The notes below the pieces were generated by a model, which did no database searches, had not been told where the DNA came from, and was given only the letters and a program-made list of their open reading frames with translations. Positions 8,023 through 16,120 of a DNA stretch of 48,695 bases are shown here, piece after piece. The stretch is from a virus. The stretch spans positions 1 to 48,695 of IMG/VR virus record IMGVR_UViG_3300009605_000032, one strand, 5' to 3'. Both the position numbers and the translations under genes were made by a program. Every line of letters starts with the position of its first letter. Positions within the stretch are counted from its first letter, which is position 1.

Positions 8023-9804
8023 TTAGCCTGTTACCATGTCTCCACAGATAACAAGACCGTACATGTCTGGACGAACCATCTTCTTGGCATAGCGGGTCAT
8101 GACACCCTTACGAGGTACAAAGTCCTCTACACCGAAGATAGTAGGTGTGGTCTGCAGCGGCACATAAGGTGCATACACATAACCACTCTCAAGGAAGGAA
8201 CTTCCGCGGCGACCAACGAGGATCACGTTACGCATGAAGTATGGATCGACAAAGATGTCGAGCTTCTTGGAGAGGGAACCAACCTTAACAGCACCCGCGT
8301 CACCGCGGTCGCTATCAGCAGTTACGTTAGCACGGAAACCAGCTGTGAACTCAAGGATGTTAGCAACTTCTGGTCCGCAGACGATGAAGTTGGCAGCACC
8401 ACGCAGAGTCTTGCGGTGGATCTGTGCAGAGACGTCATTGATGGTCTCAATGAGAGTCTCGTACCACTCGGACACGTTACCAGTGAAGTCTGGAGCGCCA
8501 GAAGCACCGATCTCGGCACCTGTCTCGCGGTTAACAAACTTACCTGGGGAACGCGACCAGTACCGGATTCCGGCACGGGCGTCAACTACGAGGTCCTCAA
8601 GGATCTCGCGGTCAATCTCAAGAGCGATCTGCTCAGAAAGGATCTGAGTAAGCTCAACCTCAGCATCCAAGTTGTGGTATGCGTTGAGGTCCTGACCCAA
8701 TTCTGGGGTCCACTTAGCCTTGAGCTTCTTGGTGACAGCTGTGACAGCCACGGAGTCGACCTTGATGTCGATCTCTGGGATGCCGGCGGCGCCTTCAAGT
8801 CCCCAGACCGGATCACCCTGAACCGAACCGAGTGCACCACCGTTGACGAAATCGTCATCGATAGCGATCGAGAGGGTAAAGTTATCGAGGAATTCCTCGG
8901 CCTCTATCGCGGAACCGGTTGTAACAACAACAATTCGTGCAAGGTCGGAATCAACTGTATCTGGATCATCAAAGGATCGGCTGAGAGCGCTCAAACGAGT
9001 GATAAGATCACCCGCGGAAGCGAGGTAGCCGGCGCCTGGAGTAGCAGACATAGCTGTAAGATCCATGCGGTTAAACTGGGAAGTAGCCGTAGAGATATCA
9101 ACCTCTCCGATGCAGAAGCTAGAACCAGATACGAGATCGGGGTCGAAGCGTAGGACCTGATTGATCTCTGCGGCAGTAAGGTCAGCAAAGCCCGTGTTGG
9201 AGCCGGCTGCACCTGGGACCGTGGATACGGATGTAACCTGTCCGCCTGCGCCGAGGGTACCGGAGCAAACTGGAGCAATGTCCCCTGTGGTCAAAGATCC
9301 TGTTGGCGACGCGTAACCGTTGCGTAAGTTGTATGGTCCCTGGGCAGCTGTGCCATTGTTACCATCCAAATTAACACCACCAGTGATCTGGGAACCGACC
9401 ACACCACCACCATAGAGGGAAGTGTTGGTGTCGAAACCAAGACGATTAGCTGTGCTGTTAGCGTTACCACCGAACTCAAAATCAAGGAAGAAGATGAGGC
9501 CAGAAGGTAAGCTCATGGGCTGAACGCTTACGAGTTCGTTAGCGATCAAGTTGCCGAATACTCGGCGTACAAGTGGGAATGCAACTGCTGCAAAACCCTG
9601 GACGTCACCAGCACTCATGCTGGAAGACTCACGGAGTAGCTCTTTTGCTTGGTTCTCAAGCAAACGCGCCATTCCATTCCGAACGGTATCGTCACCTAGA
9701 CCCTCAAGAAGACCTGTCTGTTCCCACTTATTAATGAGAGCAGCACCTTCAGCTGAGAGATCACGGTTCACGATGCCTTCGGTCAATTTCTCGACGATAG
9801 ACAT
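8023..9804 (-). CDS. Major capsid protein (T4 gp23-like)
   Basis: The 593-residue precursor forms the head shell. The segment GFAAVAFPLVRRVFGNLIAN, continuing ELVSVQPMSLPSGLIFFLDF, is the hallmark of gp23 (T4: MVRRAIPNLIA...VQPM..P.G). The C-terminal part (DPYFMRNVILVGRRGSSF, then LESGYVYAPYVPL) also fits. Residues 1-59 form a helical, charged pro-region, and an L-R-E at 57-59 gives a likely cleavage site for the gp21-type protease (consensus L/I-x-E). Other possible sites are LLE at 48-50 and LTE at 7-9. The ribosome site TTAGGAGG is the strongest in the window, as expected for the most abundant protein. The scaffold gene is 36 nt upstream and a strong terminator follows. Confidence 0.95.
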   Translation of the reverse strand: MSIVEKLTEGIVNRDLSAEGAALINKWEQTGLLEGLGDDTVRNGMARLLENQAKELLRESSSMSAGDVQGFAAVAFPLVRRVFGNLIANELVSVQPMSLPSGLIFFLDFEFGGNANSTANRLGFDTNTSLYGGGVVGSQITGGVNLDGNNGTAAQGPYNLRNGYASPTGSLTTGDIAPVCSGTLGAGGQVTSVSTVPGAAGSNTGFADLTAAEINQVLRFDPDLVSGSSFCIGEVDISTATSQFNRMDLTAMSATPGAGYLASAGDLITRLSALSRSFDDPDTVDSDLARIVVVTTGSAIEAEEFLDNFTLSIAIDDDFVNGGALGSVQGDPVWGLEGAAGIPEIDIKVDSVAVTAVTKKLKAKWTPELGQDLNAYHNLDAEVELTQILSEQIALEIDREILEDLVVDARAGIRYWSRSPGKFVNRETGAEIGASGAPDFTGNVSEWYETLIETINDVSAQIHRKTLRGAANFIVCGPEVANILEFTAGFRANVTADSDRGDAGAVKVGSLSKKLDIFVDPYFMRNVILVGRRGSSFLESGYVYAPYVPLQTTPTIFGVEDFVPRKGVMTRYAKKMVRPDMYGLVICGDMVTG

Positions 9805-9840
9805 ATTAAAACCTCCTAATATTGTTATTAATGAATGTCA

Positions 9841-10953
9841 TTATTTATTCAAACCTGCTAAACGCAGCATACGACCCATATTTGGGTCTTTAGTAGCCTC
9901 GTTGTTTTTTCGGGAGTTGAGTAATAAGGATGTAGGTCTCTGAACCGCTTCACGAAGTGTCTGTGGTCGTGTGCGCTGATCTGGCGCGGACCCCACTGCG
10001 TTTTGAATCGTTTCAAAAATCATACCCGTTTCTTCAACAGAATTGGCAGATTGAACAGCTTCGACAATTTGTGTTTTTTGTCGCTCATTCAAGGAGGCGC
10101 TATTCAAAGCCTTGTTTTGATAAACAAGCTTGGCGTTATCCAAGTTCAGCTTCATGAGCTGATCCTTGGCTTCCATAACGAGAGCACGTAGCTCTCTGTT
10201 AGAATCTGTAAGTTCTGAGATCTTTGTCTCAAAGAGGGCGGCGTCAGAAACTGTATCGACAGTCTGTACCTCTTCCTCTACTTCCTCTTCTTCATCGAGG
10301 GCATTGGCGGCTGCAGCTGCCATGGCTTGATCATTAGCCTGTAGTACACTGTTATAGGCAGAGTTGCCGGATGACCATCCCTGCGGGCGTGGCGTCATAT
10401 CAACAGTGAGTTCTTCTATAAGGTCTGCGATCATATCTTCTGTAAGGTTAATCTCTTCATCTTCACATGCTTCTTCGACGGCGGCATCTTCAATATCTTG
10501 ATCGTCGACGGAATTGCCGTGCACTGCCGCTTGATCCATGGGGGATCCCTCTTCAGACGCGACGTCAACGCTAGGGTCTACTTCCATGCTACCCTCTTCA
10601 AGCTCGTCGGCCATACCGAGGGCATCATTTAGGGCGTCTTCCTCTACAACTTCATCTTCCTCTTCTAGACGAGCTTTAAGAGCATCGAAATCAATCTCTA
10701 CGATTTCTTCTTCAGCAATTCCATCGACCTCTTCGTTTGCAAAAGCAAATGGGAGGTCCTCAGTGAACTCCATGAGATCTTCGCCGTCCGTAGAATCTTC
10801 CTCTAATCCCACCTCATCTTGCTCCAGAAGAGTGTCAAGTGCTCGCTTGACTTCTCCTGAGTATTTGTTTAGGACAGCATCTTCTGCATTTTTTAATGCG
10901 GCTTCCTTGAGGGCTTTAGCGTCTACGATTGCTTCTTCTAATAGTGAAGACAT
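9841..10953 (-). CDS. Prohead core scaffold protein (T4 gp22-like)
   Basis: The 370-residue product is very acidic (long Glu/Asp runs around residues 45-180). It then has an Ala-rich linker and a coiled coil (FETKISELTDSNRELRALVM, then EAKDQLMKLNLDNAKLVYQN). The C-terminus is basic (SRKNNEATKDPNMGRMLRLA). Acidic, coiled-coil composition and the position just upstream of the capsid gene are those of gp22, the internal scaffold that the prohead protease degrades. It contains several L/I-x-E tripeptides that could be cut. T4 gp22 is 269 residues. The ATG at 10953 is preceded by CTGGAGT, a 17-bp perfect palindrome and a CTATTTATT motif. Confidence 0.75.
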   Translation of the reverse strand: MSSLLEEAIVDAKALKEAALKNAEDAVLNKYSGEVKRALDTLLEQDEVGLEEDSTDGEDLMEFTEDLPFAFANEEVDGIAEEEIVEIDFDALKARLEEEDEVVEEDALNDALGMADELEEGSMEVDPSVDVASEEGSPMDQAAVHGNSVDDQDIEDAAVEEACEDEEINLTEDMIADLIEELTVDMTPRPQGWSSGNSAYNSVLQANDQAMAAAAANALDEEEEVEEEVQTVDTVSDAALFETKISELTDSNRELRALVMEAKDQLMKLNLDNAKLVYQNKALNSASLNERQKTQIVEAVQSANSVEETGMIFETIQNAVGSAPDQRTRPQTLREAVQRPTSLLLNSRKNNEATKDPNMGRMLRLAGLNK

Positions 10954-10967
10954 AAGATTACTCCAGA

Positions 10968-10984
10968 TCTGATAACTTATCAGA
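10968..10984 (-). promoter_or_regulatory. 17-bp perfect palindrome in the scaffold gene leader
   Basis: TCTGATAACTTATCAGA (plus strand) has 8-bp arms around one central base. It lies directly downstream of the CTATTTATT motif and 14 nt before the scaffold ATG. In RNA the stem has to open within its arms to form a loop; it would sit just upstream of the CUGGAGU ribosome site. It could be an operator or a leader stem-loop that affects translation or RNA stability. Confidence 0.5.
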
Positions 10985-10993
10985 AATAAATAG
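10985..10993 (-). promoter_or_regulatory. Candidate late promoter motif CTATTTATT before scaffold-capsid
   Basis: CTATTTATT is 31 nt upstream of the scaffold ATG and about 55 nt downstream of a strong terminator, in an otherwise empty 167-bp gap. Here the motif cannot be explained as a terminator tail, which makes it one of the better copies. Confidence 0.5.
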
Positions 10994-11048
10994 TGCTTAG
11001 GATGCCGAAATGACTAATAGATGATTATTTCCGTCTTATTCTCAAACT

Positions 11049-11082
11049 AAAAAGGGTGCCCCCCAAAAGGAGGACACCCTTA
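11049..11082 (-). terminator. Terminator after the repetitive fibre gene
   Basis: On the minus strand AAGGGTGTCCTCC pairs with GGGGGGCACCCTT (with G-T pairs) around a TTTT loop. The 13-bp stem is followed by TTTAG. It separates the fibre gene from the scaffold-capsid unit. Confidence 0.85.
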
Positions 11083-11120
11083 GATAGTTAGAAACTATCC
11101 CAAGCTAAACTAGGTTCGGC

Positions 11121-13625
11121 TTAGTAGAGTCTCCAAAGATCACTAGCGACATTGATGCAGATCAAAGATACTGCGGCGTATGGGGACTCAAGGACCACAG
11201 AGCCTGCACCGTCAATTGTACCGCCAGAGACAGTAATTGTTAGTGAAGAGCTGCAGTTTTCTGGAGCCTTAACGTGAACGATGTCACCCACTTCCGATGG
11301 AGCTGGCAAAGACCAGACCCGTGCGGATGTGAGATCAGCGTTACCGTAGTTGAAACCTTCTGCCAATGTTGCAGCTTCATCGCCAATGGCGTTTGGAGTT
11401 GCAGCGGAATCAGCGGAAAGAACACCGTTGGTTGCAGTGAGACCAGCACCTGCCATGGCAGTTACGAGGTCAGCAATGCTTTCCTTCTTGGAACCGTTGT
11501 CATCAGCGTCGACAATAGCAATGCTATCAGCGGCAACGTTGACAGCTGCGCCAGCGAGATCGTTAAGGTCAAGACCGAGACGACCAGCTGTGGAAGAAAG
11601 ACCTTCGTTAGCACCAGCTGCGAGAGCTGTTGCATAGTCAGCAAGACTGGAAATCTTGATAGCACCAGAAGCGCCATCATCAATCACCATCAAGTCAGCC
11701 GTGAGGTCAATTGCAACCGCAGCCAAGTTGTCAGCACTCAAAGTACCACCGATCGAGAAGTTACCCGAAGCCGAGAGAGCCGAATGAACTCTCACTGCAG
11801 TGTCAGCGGCAATATCTAGATAGCCAGTCGCGTCCGAGCAGACGTTGATACCACCCTCACGGAAGCTAAGTCCCATGCCCTCGTTTAAACGAAGACCGGT
11901 ATCCGGAATATGCAGGAGTCGAACATCGTCGTCGAGACCAAAGTAGACCGACAGGCTGTCACCGTACATCATCAAGTCGCCGCCGAAGTTAACTTCGCCG
12001 CCGGCGCTGAGAGTTCCGGAACCAGACATGTTACCATTGCTTTCCATCTTGACAACAAAATCGCCGGACGAGCCAACGTTAATGTGCCCAACTGCAGTAA
12101 TCGATGCACCACCGGTCATCGTACTGTCGACGGAGAGACCTACGTTCGAGGCACCAGAAATGCTGGTGTTAACACGGGAGCGCACAGAAGCGGCAGACGC
12201 ATCAAAGACCATGTCCGATGAAGTGTCATACACAGAGAAGTAACCATCCATGAGATAGCTACTACCACTAGCAGATGACGAAACGATAAGTCCATCGTAG
12301 CCGCCGAGATTTACATCGCGGGAATCAGAATATGTAAACTGAGCATTGTCCTGAAGTAGACCAGATGCACCGACAAGCGCGATGCGGTTGTCAGAAAGGT
12401 CACTCAAGGTTACACTAGCAGCCGAGACATCATTGAGACCAGCGATATCTTTGGATGCATCCAAGACGACAGCCTTGGAGGCTTCGGCAGTACCGGCAGC
12501 AGCAACATTAGTAAAGTTGAGATCTGCAGCAGATGCATTAACAAGAACGCCACCGAGCAACAGACCATTAGTGCCATCGTGAGAAGCAATATCAAAGTCA
12601 TATGCTCCGTCTTTGATGATAATATCACCATCAGCTTGAAGCTGTATTAGGTCAGTAACTGAGTCTGAGCCAATATAGCTGTCGTCGTCAACTCGCAACG
12701 ACTTAAGGTTGGTGTCACCATCAGCGTCGACAGCAAAACCTGTCATTGTGATGGTGCCCATTGTAAGGTCACCGGAACCGTCAATGGTGGTTGCAGAGCT
12801 AATCGCTCCGCCAGCAACAACGCCTACAGCGGTTAAAGAACCGCCGAGGACGGCAGCGCCATCAGCAGCGAAAGAAGCAGCTGAAACTGCTGCGGAAGCG
12901 GAGACGGCAGCCGAAGAGAGCTTCACCGAAGTTGCAACCGAACCTGTACCATCAAATGTAAAGCCAGCGCTAGCGCCAAACTCACCATTATCATTGTACT
13001 GGACCCAGGTGTCTGAACCAACAGCATCAAGGTTAGAAACATTGATGTTGGTGATGCCGGAACCGTCGCCCTTGAAGTAGGAAGCGGTCAGGTTATTGAT
13101 ACCTGTAATATCCTTGGACGCGTCGAGAACGACGGCCTTGGAAGCTGCTGCAGTACCATTGGTGATACCGTCGAGCTTTTCCATGTCGGCTTCGTTCAGG
13201 TCGGCAGAACCGATGATGAACGAAGTGCCGGCTGTAACGGAAGTGCCGAACTGGGCAGCTCCGTCAGCTTCGACAGCCGAACCGTAAACAACACCGGAAC
13301 CACTGACTGTGGATGTGGATATGAGCGACTTAGCGCTGAGATCACCATCTGCGTCAACAGAGAAACCGGACATTGTGATTGTGCCCATTGTAAGGTCACC
13401 AGAACCGTCAATACTCGTGACGTTAGCGACTGCGCGAGCAGACGAAATAACTTCGGTACTGTCGATCTGAAGTGTCTCAAACTTACCAGCAGCGGAACCA
13501 GAAACAATACCGGACTGTAATACAGACGCGACTTCGCTTCCCGCTTCGTTGTGGAGCTTAAAAGCACCTTCTTGTGTAAGGGCGCCACTCATTTGAGCGA
13601 GACCCGATTGATATTTATATGCCAT
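11121..13625 (-). CDS. Repetitive fibre-like virion protein
   Basis: The 834-residue product is rich in Ala, Ser, Gly and Asp, with beta-prism-like repeats. IDGSGDLTMGTITM(S/T)GF occurs at residues 72-88 and again at 281-297, each followed by VDADGD. ASKAVVLDASKDI(T/A)G occurs near residue 161 and again around 390. Such sequences are typical of phage fibres and collar or head appendages. The last 40 residues (TIDGAGSVVLESPYAAVSLI ... LWRLY) resemble the end of the next upstream gene (TIDGLSNAIIESPHGSVFLY ... WFIY), pointing to a shared C-terminal trimerisation or attachment module. The start ATG 13625 follows TATAGGAGG. A role in adsorption or decoration is inferred from composition; no receptor-binding domain was recognised. 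Confidence 0.7.
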   Translation of the reverse strand: MAYKYQSGLAQMSGALTQEGAFKLHNEAGSEVASVLQSGIVSGSAAGKFETLQIDSTEVISSARAVANVTSIDGSGDLTMGTITMSGFSVDADGDLSAKSLISTSTVSGSGVVYGSAVEADGAAQFGTSVTAGTSFIIGSADLNEADMEKLDGITNGTAAASKAVVLDASKDITGINNLTASYFKGDGSGITNINVSNLDAVGSDTWVQYNDNGEFGASAGFTFDGTGSVATSVKLSSAAVSASAAVSAASFAADGAAVLGGSLTAVGVVAGGAISSATTIDGSGDLTMGTITMTGFAVDADGDTNLKSLRVDDDSYIGSDSVTDLIQLQADGDIIIKDGAYDFDIASHDGTNGLLLGGVLVNASAADLNFTNVAAAGTAEASKAVVLDASKDIAGLNDVSAASVTLSDLSDNRIALVGASGLLQDNAQFTYSDSRDVNLGGYDGLIVSSSASGSSYLMDGYFSVYDTSSDMVFDASAASVRSRVNTSISGASNVGLSVDSTMTGGASITAVGHINVGSSGDFVVKMESNGNMSGSGTLSAGGEVNFGGDLMMYGDSLSVYFGLDDDVRLLHIPDTGLRLNEGMGLSFREGGINVCSDATGYLDIAADTAVRVHSALSASGNFSIGGTLSADNLAAVAIDLTADLMVIDDGASGAIKISSLADYATALAAGANEGLSSTAGRLGLDLNDLAGAAVNVAADSIAIVDADDNGSKKESIADLVTAMAGAGLTATNGVLSADSAATPNAIGDEAATLAEGFNYGNADLTSARVWSLPAPSEVGDIVHVKAPENCSSSLTITVSGGTIDGAGSVVLESPYAAVSLICINVASDLWRLY
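12714..12785 (-). repeat. Internal coding repeat, copy 2 of fibre gene
   Basis: This 72-bp block encodes residues 281-304 (IDGSGDLTMGTITMTGF, then VDADGD) and is a close DNA-level copy of 13341-13412. Most codons are conserved, including the shared stretch CCCATTGTAAGGTCACC. Confidence 0.75.
13341..13412 (-). repeat. Internal coding repeat, copy 1 of fibre gene
   Basis: It encodes residues 72-95 of the fibre-like protein (IDGSGDLTMGTITMSGF, then VDADGD). It is paired with 12714-12785 at a distance of 627 bp. The conserved nucleotides suggest recent duplication or gene conversion. Confidence 0.75.
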
Positions 13626-13805
13626 TTTTTAAAATCCTCCTATAGATTAATGACTGAGACTGTGTTTTACCAAAATTGTTTGAGGGGTACCACTATCGGA
13701 GGGAGGAGTTGCTAAAATTCTATACCCACATATGTCTCATACACATATAGGTCTTTAGACGACAAGAAGACAGAAATATTTTATATTTTATTATATTTTT
13801 TTACT
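13626..13805. other. 180-bp gap, A/T-rich, no gene seen
   Basis: This is the longest gene-free stretch in the window. Its high-coordinate end is almost pure A/T (13770-13803). It contains a 6-bp inverted repeat (ATATGT/ACATAT near 13735-13750) and ends with the ribosome site TATAGGAGG of the fibre gene. No CTATTTA motif, clear sigma70 promoter or strong terminator was found. It could hold a promoter of another class or a small RNA, but nothing in it proves either. Confidence 0.4.
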
Positions 13806-15407
13806 TTAGTAAATGAACCAGTTTGTACCATTTGAGTATAGAAATACTGAGCCATGTGGGGATTCAATAATTGCGTTTGATAATCCATCTATTGTCTGCG
13901 ATGCGGAGGGGACCAAAGTTATAGAATTAGTAGCGGATGCCGCGCCGCTCTCGTCTTTAATTACGAGCCCTTGTCCGTCTGAGAATAATGTAGCATCAAA
14001 CAGAATTTCTGTGGGGACCGCGGTGACGCCCAAAATATAATTATTCACGGACGCTGTGTGTACGGTGGAGATGGCCGTTCTATTAAATGTAAGCCCTCCT
14101 CCAAATGAAAGGCGATTATTGGTGATATCATAAAGTATTTTACTACTTCCACTAATCTCGCCAGAGACGGGAGTGTCGATGCGGAATTGCAAGGATCCCA
14201 CTGGTCCGTCCGCCACCTCGACAGCGCTGGCTGTAATCCCTGTGAGATTGGACCCATCGCCATAGAAGGCGGAAGCCGATACATTAACTGAGGCGGAGAG
14301 CGAGCCACTGATTGACATTCGATGATCTGGGGTTGTTGTGCCGCCGATCGTTAAACTACTTGTCACATAAGCATTGGAAACATCAATGACGGTAAAGATA
14401 CCGTCCCCGGTGCCTCCGCCACCAATGGATGAGGTTATGATAAGATTATTACTCGAATCTAATGCCAGGAAGCTACCGGGTCCTCCCACAGTACCGGAAG
14501 TTGGAAGCAAATTAAAATACGAAGAGGATACCGTGGTGCCAAAAAAGGCGGATGAGGATATGTGGCCCGAAGCCGTAAGATATCCACTCAGCGAGAGAGT
14601 ATCACTGGCGGTCAAATAAACAAATGTCGAGTCGCCGTAAAAGGATCCGGAAATATCACCGAGATTAATTTGAATTGAGCCCGTTGGACCGACCGCAGCG
14701 TTGGCGGTATTATCAATAGTAACGGCGCCGCCGGCACCGCCATCCGTAATGGTGATACCAATACCCGCCGTAAGGATCCGCTCATTGGGCAATTTACCCT
14801 CGGCGGTCATTGTCACATAACTAGCCGCCAGCGGGGGGTAGGGAGCCGGGCGGGGCGCGGGATTGTCGACTTCGCCCGCCTGTTCCGCAGGAGTAACCGG
14901 TCGGTCGACTGCGGGCATAACACGGAATGTGCCCTTGCGAGCGCGCACACACTCTGCGGCGATCTGGAATTTATGCTCTACTTGTCCAAAGTAATATCGA
15001 GTATCATCAAAGGTCTTGACGATTTCATAGAAGAACTCACCGTACTGGATGAAGTCACCGACTCGAACGTAGAGGTTCTGATCCTCTGTAATCCGCCGTT
15101 CACTAAAATATACAGTTAGTTTGGTCTGATATTCATATCCAAACTTTTCGTTACTTTGTTCGTTCGCCACATCAACGTATGCATATACACGTATCGGTGG
15201 CAGAGAGACCTTTTCAATGGCCTCACCATATGTTTCGTTAAAGTTAGACTCTTCAGTGCTTATGGGGTAATAAGCAATTGGTTGTCCGATGACCCTTTCG
15301 GAAAGTTCATCATTAACCTGCTTTACTAAATCACGTTCTTTTTTCCCGAAGAACATCGGGGCTGGGGGAGCCGCCGGTTGATTCCACTTGTTTTTTGGAT
15401 CTGACAT
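13806..15407 (-). CDS. Neck protein (gp14-like) fused to a fibre/whisker-like C-terminus
   Basis: Residues 1-165 of this 533-residue product resemble the gp14 neck protein of T4 relatives: ERDLVKQVNDELSERVIGQP with IAYYPI, KFGYEYQTKLTVYFSERRI, VRVGDFIQYGEFFYEIVKTF and YFGQVEHKFQIAAECVR. A Pro-rich linker (residues 165-195, with APRPAPYPP) leads to a Ser/Gly/Thr-rich fibre part (residues 196-533) with SGSLSASVNVSASAFYGDGS and a C-terminal module shared with the next gene. T4 gp14 is 256 residues with no fibre. Physically this would tether a whisker-like fibre to the neck in one chain. The N-terminal assignment is from pattern similarity, not a search. ATG 15407 follows TATAGGAGGG. Confidence 0.6.
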   Translation of the reverse strand: MSDPKNKWNQPAAPPAPMFFGKKERDLVKQVNDELSERVIGQPIAYYPISTEESNFNETYGEAIEKVSLPPIRVYAYVDVANEQSNEKFGYEYQTKLTVYFSERRITEDQNLYVRVGDFIQYGEFFYEIVKTFDDTRYYFGQVEHKFQIAAECVRARKGTFRVMPAVDRPVTPAEQAGEVDNPAPRPAPYPPLAASYVTMTAEGKLPNERILTAGIGITITDGGAGGAVTIDNTANAAVGPTGSIQINLGDISGSFYGDSTFVYLTASDTLSLSGYLTASGHISSSAFFGTTVSSSYFNLLPTSGTVGGPGSFLALDSSNNLIITSSIGGGGTGDGIFTVIDVSNAYVTSSLTIGGTTTPDHRMSISGSLSASVNVSASAFYGDGSNLTGITASAVEVADGPVGSLQFRIDTPVSGEISGSSKILYDITNNRLSFGGGLTFNRTAISTVHTASVNNYILGVTAVPTEILFDATLFSDGQGLVIKDESGAASATNSITLVPSASQTIDGLSNAIIESPHGSVFLYSNGTNWFIY

Positions 15408-15438
15408 TCCGCAGCCCTCCTATAGAGTAATTACCTCC

Positions 15439-15855
15439 TTACCCTACAAGAGCCCCTAAAGATCCAGACCAGTTGGAGCCGGAAGGAGAAACATTGGGAT
15501 TGTTGATAGCTGTGTTGGGGATTCCTGTTAAGCCGGCTACGACACCAAAGGCAGAGATTGAGCCTGTGTAATAAAGCTCTGTAACCTTTAGCTCTAGTTG
15601 GAGAGTTTGTCCCCCTGGAACTACAAACACATTAGTTAGCTCACTAAGTCCCAGAGAGGAGAATCCGCACAGCAACTCGGTGTCGGTGGCGTCTGTGTTC
15701 GTTACCGATATAAACTTGGTTACTTGTGGAAACGTAAGCTTAAACGGACCGCCGCCTGTCGACGCGTTGGTGATGGGTCCTTTAACGTAGGGTATGCCGG
15801 AAACCTGATATGATCCTACGCTGCCCAATCCTGGTTTATAATTATAAGTTGACAT
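15439..15855 (-). CDS. Small virion protein, possibly head decoration
   Basis: The 138-residue product begins STYNYKPGLGSVGSYQVSGI and has alternating strands (FKLTFPQVTKFISVTNT, then LQLELKVTELYYTGSISAFG), ending in a Gly/Ser/Asn-rich tail. The 'GLGxVGSYQVSG ... FPxVTK' pattern is familiar from structural proteins of uncultured T4-like phages. The beta-rich composition and the position among virion genes suggest a capsid surface or fibre-associated protein. There is no signal peptide or membrane segment. ATG 15855 has GACGGAGAT upstream, directly following a CTATTTATT motif. Confidence 0.6.
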   Translation of the reverse strand: MSTYNYKPGLGSVGSYQVSGIPYVKGPITNASTGGGPFKLTFPQVTKFISVTNTDATDTELLCGFSSLGLSELTNVFVVPGGQTLQLELKVTELYYTGSISAFGVVAGLTGIPNTAINNPNVSPSGSNWSGSLGALVG

Positions 15856-15870
15856 TCTTTATCTCCGTCT

Positions 15871-15879
15871 AATAAATAG
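15871..15879 (-). promoter_or_regulatory. Candidate late promoter motif CTATTTATT within a palindrome
   Basis: CTATTTATT lies inside CGTCTATTTATTAGACG (15882-15866), 6-bp arms with a 5-nt loop, 15 nt before the start codon. A weak hairpin precedes it. The spacing is the tightest of all copies, leaving room only for a minimal leader with GGAG. Confidence 0.4.
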
Positions 15880-15894
15880 ACGCCACCTGGGCGT
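15880..15894 (-). terminator. Weak hairpin after the bS21 gene
   Basis: ACGCC / GGCGT, 5 bp with a 5-nt loop, followed by CTATTTATT. It starts 1 nt after the stop codon of bS21. It is short, so it may only partly reduce read-through. Confidence 0.35.
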
Positions 15895-15895
15895 T

Positions 15896-16117
15896 TTATC
15901 TAAACAATTTTTGTTGTTTCTTTCTTTCTAGTTTGCGGCGCGCTCTTCGGGCAGCTTCAGACTTAAGTTTTTTACTTATTGAAGGCTTAATATAATGATC
16001 TGTTTTAGAGCGATAGAACTTTACAATACCTTCCTTTTTACATTTACGATTAAAGCGGCGGATTAATCTCTCAGATGTTTCGCCGCGTCGTAGATCTACT
16101 TTCACATTTACTGGCAC
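15896..16117 (-). CDS. rpsU: Phage-encoded ribosomal protein bS21
   Basis: The 73-residue, strongly basic protein matches bacterial bS21: PVNVKVDLRRGETSERLIRR, then FNRKCKKEGIV and a long Arg/Lys helix. bS21 binds the 30S platform near the anti-Shine-Dalgarno sequence and helps initiation. Phage copies are known from pelagic phages and may exchange into host ribosomes to favour phage mRNA; here that is inference. The start is GTG 16117-16115 with the site AGTAGGT upstream. It lies inside the head module, 3 nt after the preceding gene, so it would be made late, with the virion proteins. Confidence 0.9.
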   Translation of the reverse strand: MPVNVKVDLRRGETSERLIRRFNRKCKKEGIVKFYRSKTDHYIKPSISKKLKSEAARRARRKLERKKQQKLFR

Positions 16118-16120
16118 AAC

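Noticed and set aside
8002-9153. 383-codon open frame on the plus strand inside the capsid gene
   Set aside because: It is an antisense shadow produced by the codon use of the gp23-like gene; the protein reads as low-sense sequence and has no ribosome site. The same holds for the many other plus-strand frames inside minus-strand genes.
13608-13617. TATAAATA-like sequence on the minus strand at the fibre gene start
   Set aside because: It encodes Ala-Tyr-Lys-Tyr at residues 2-5 of the fibre gene, downstream of its start codon.
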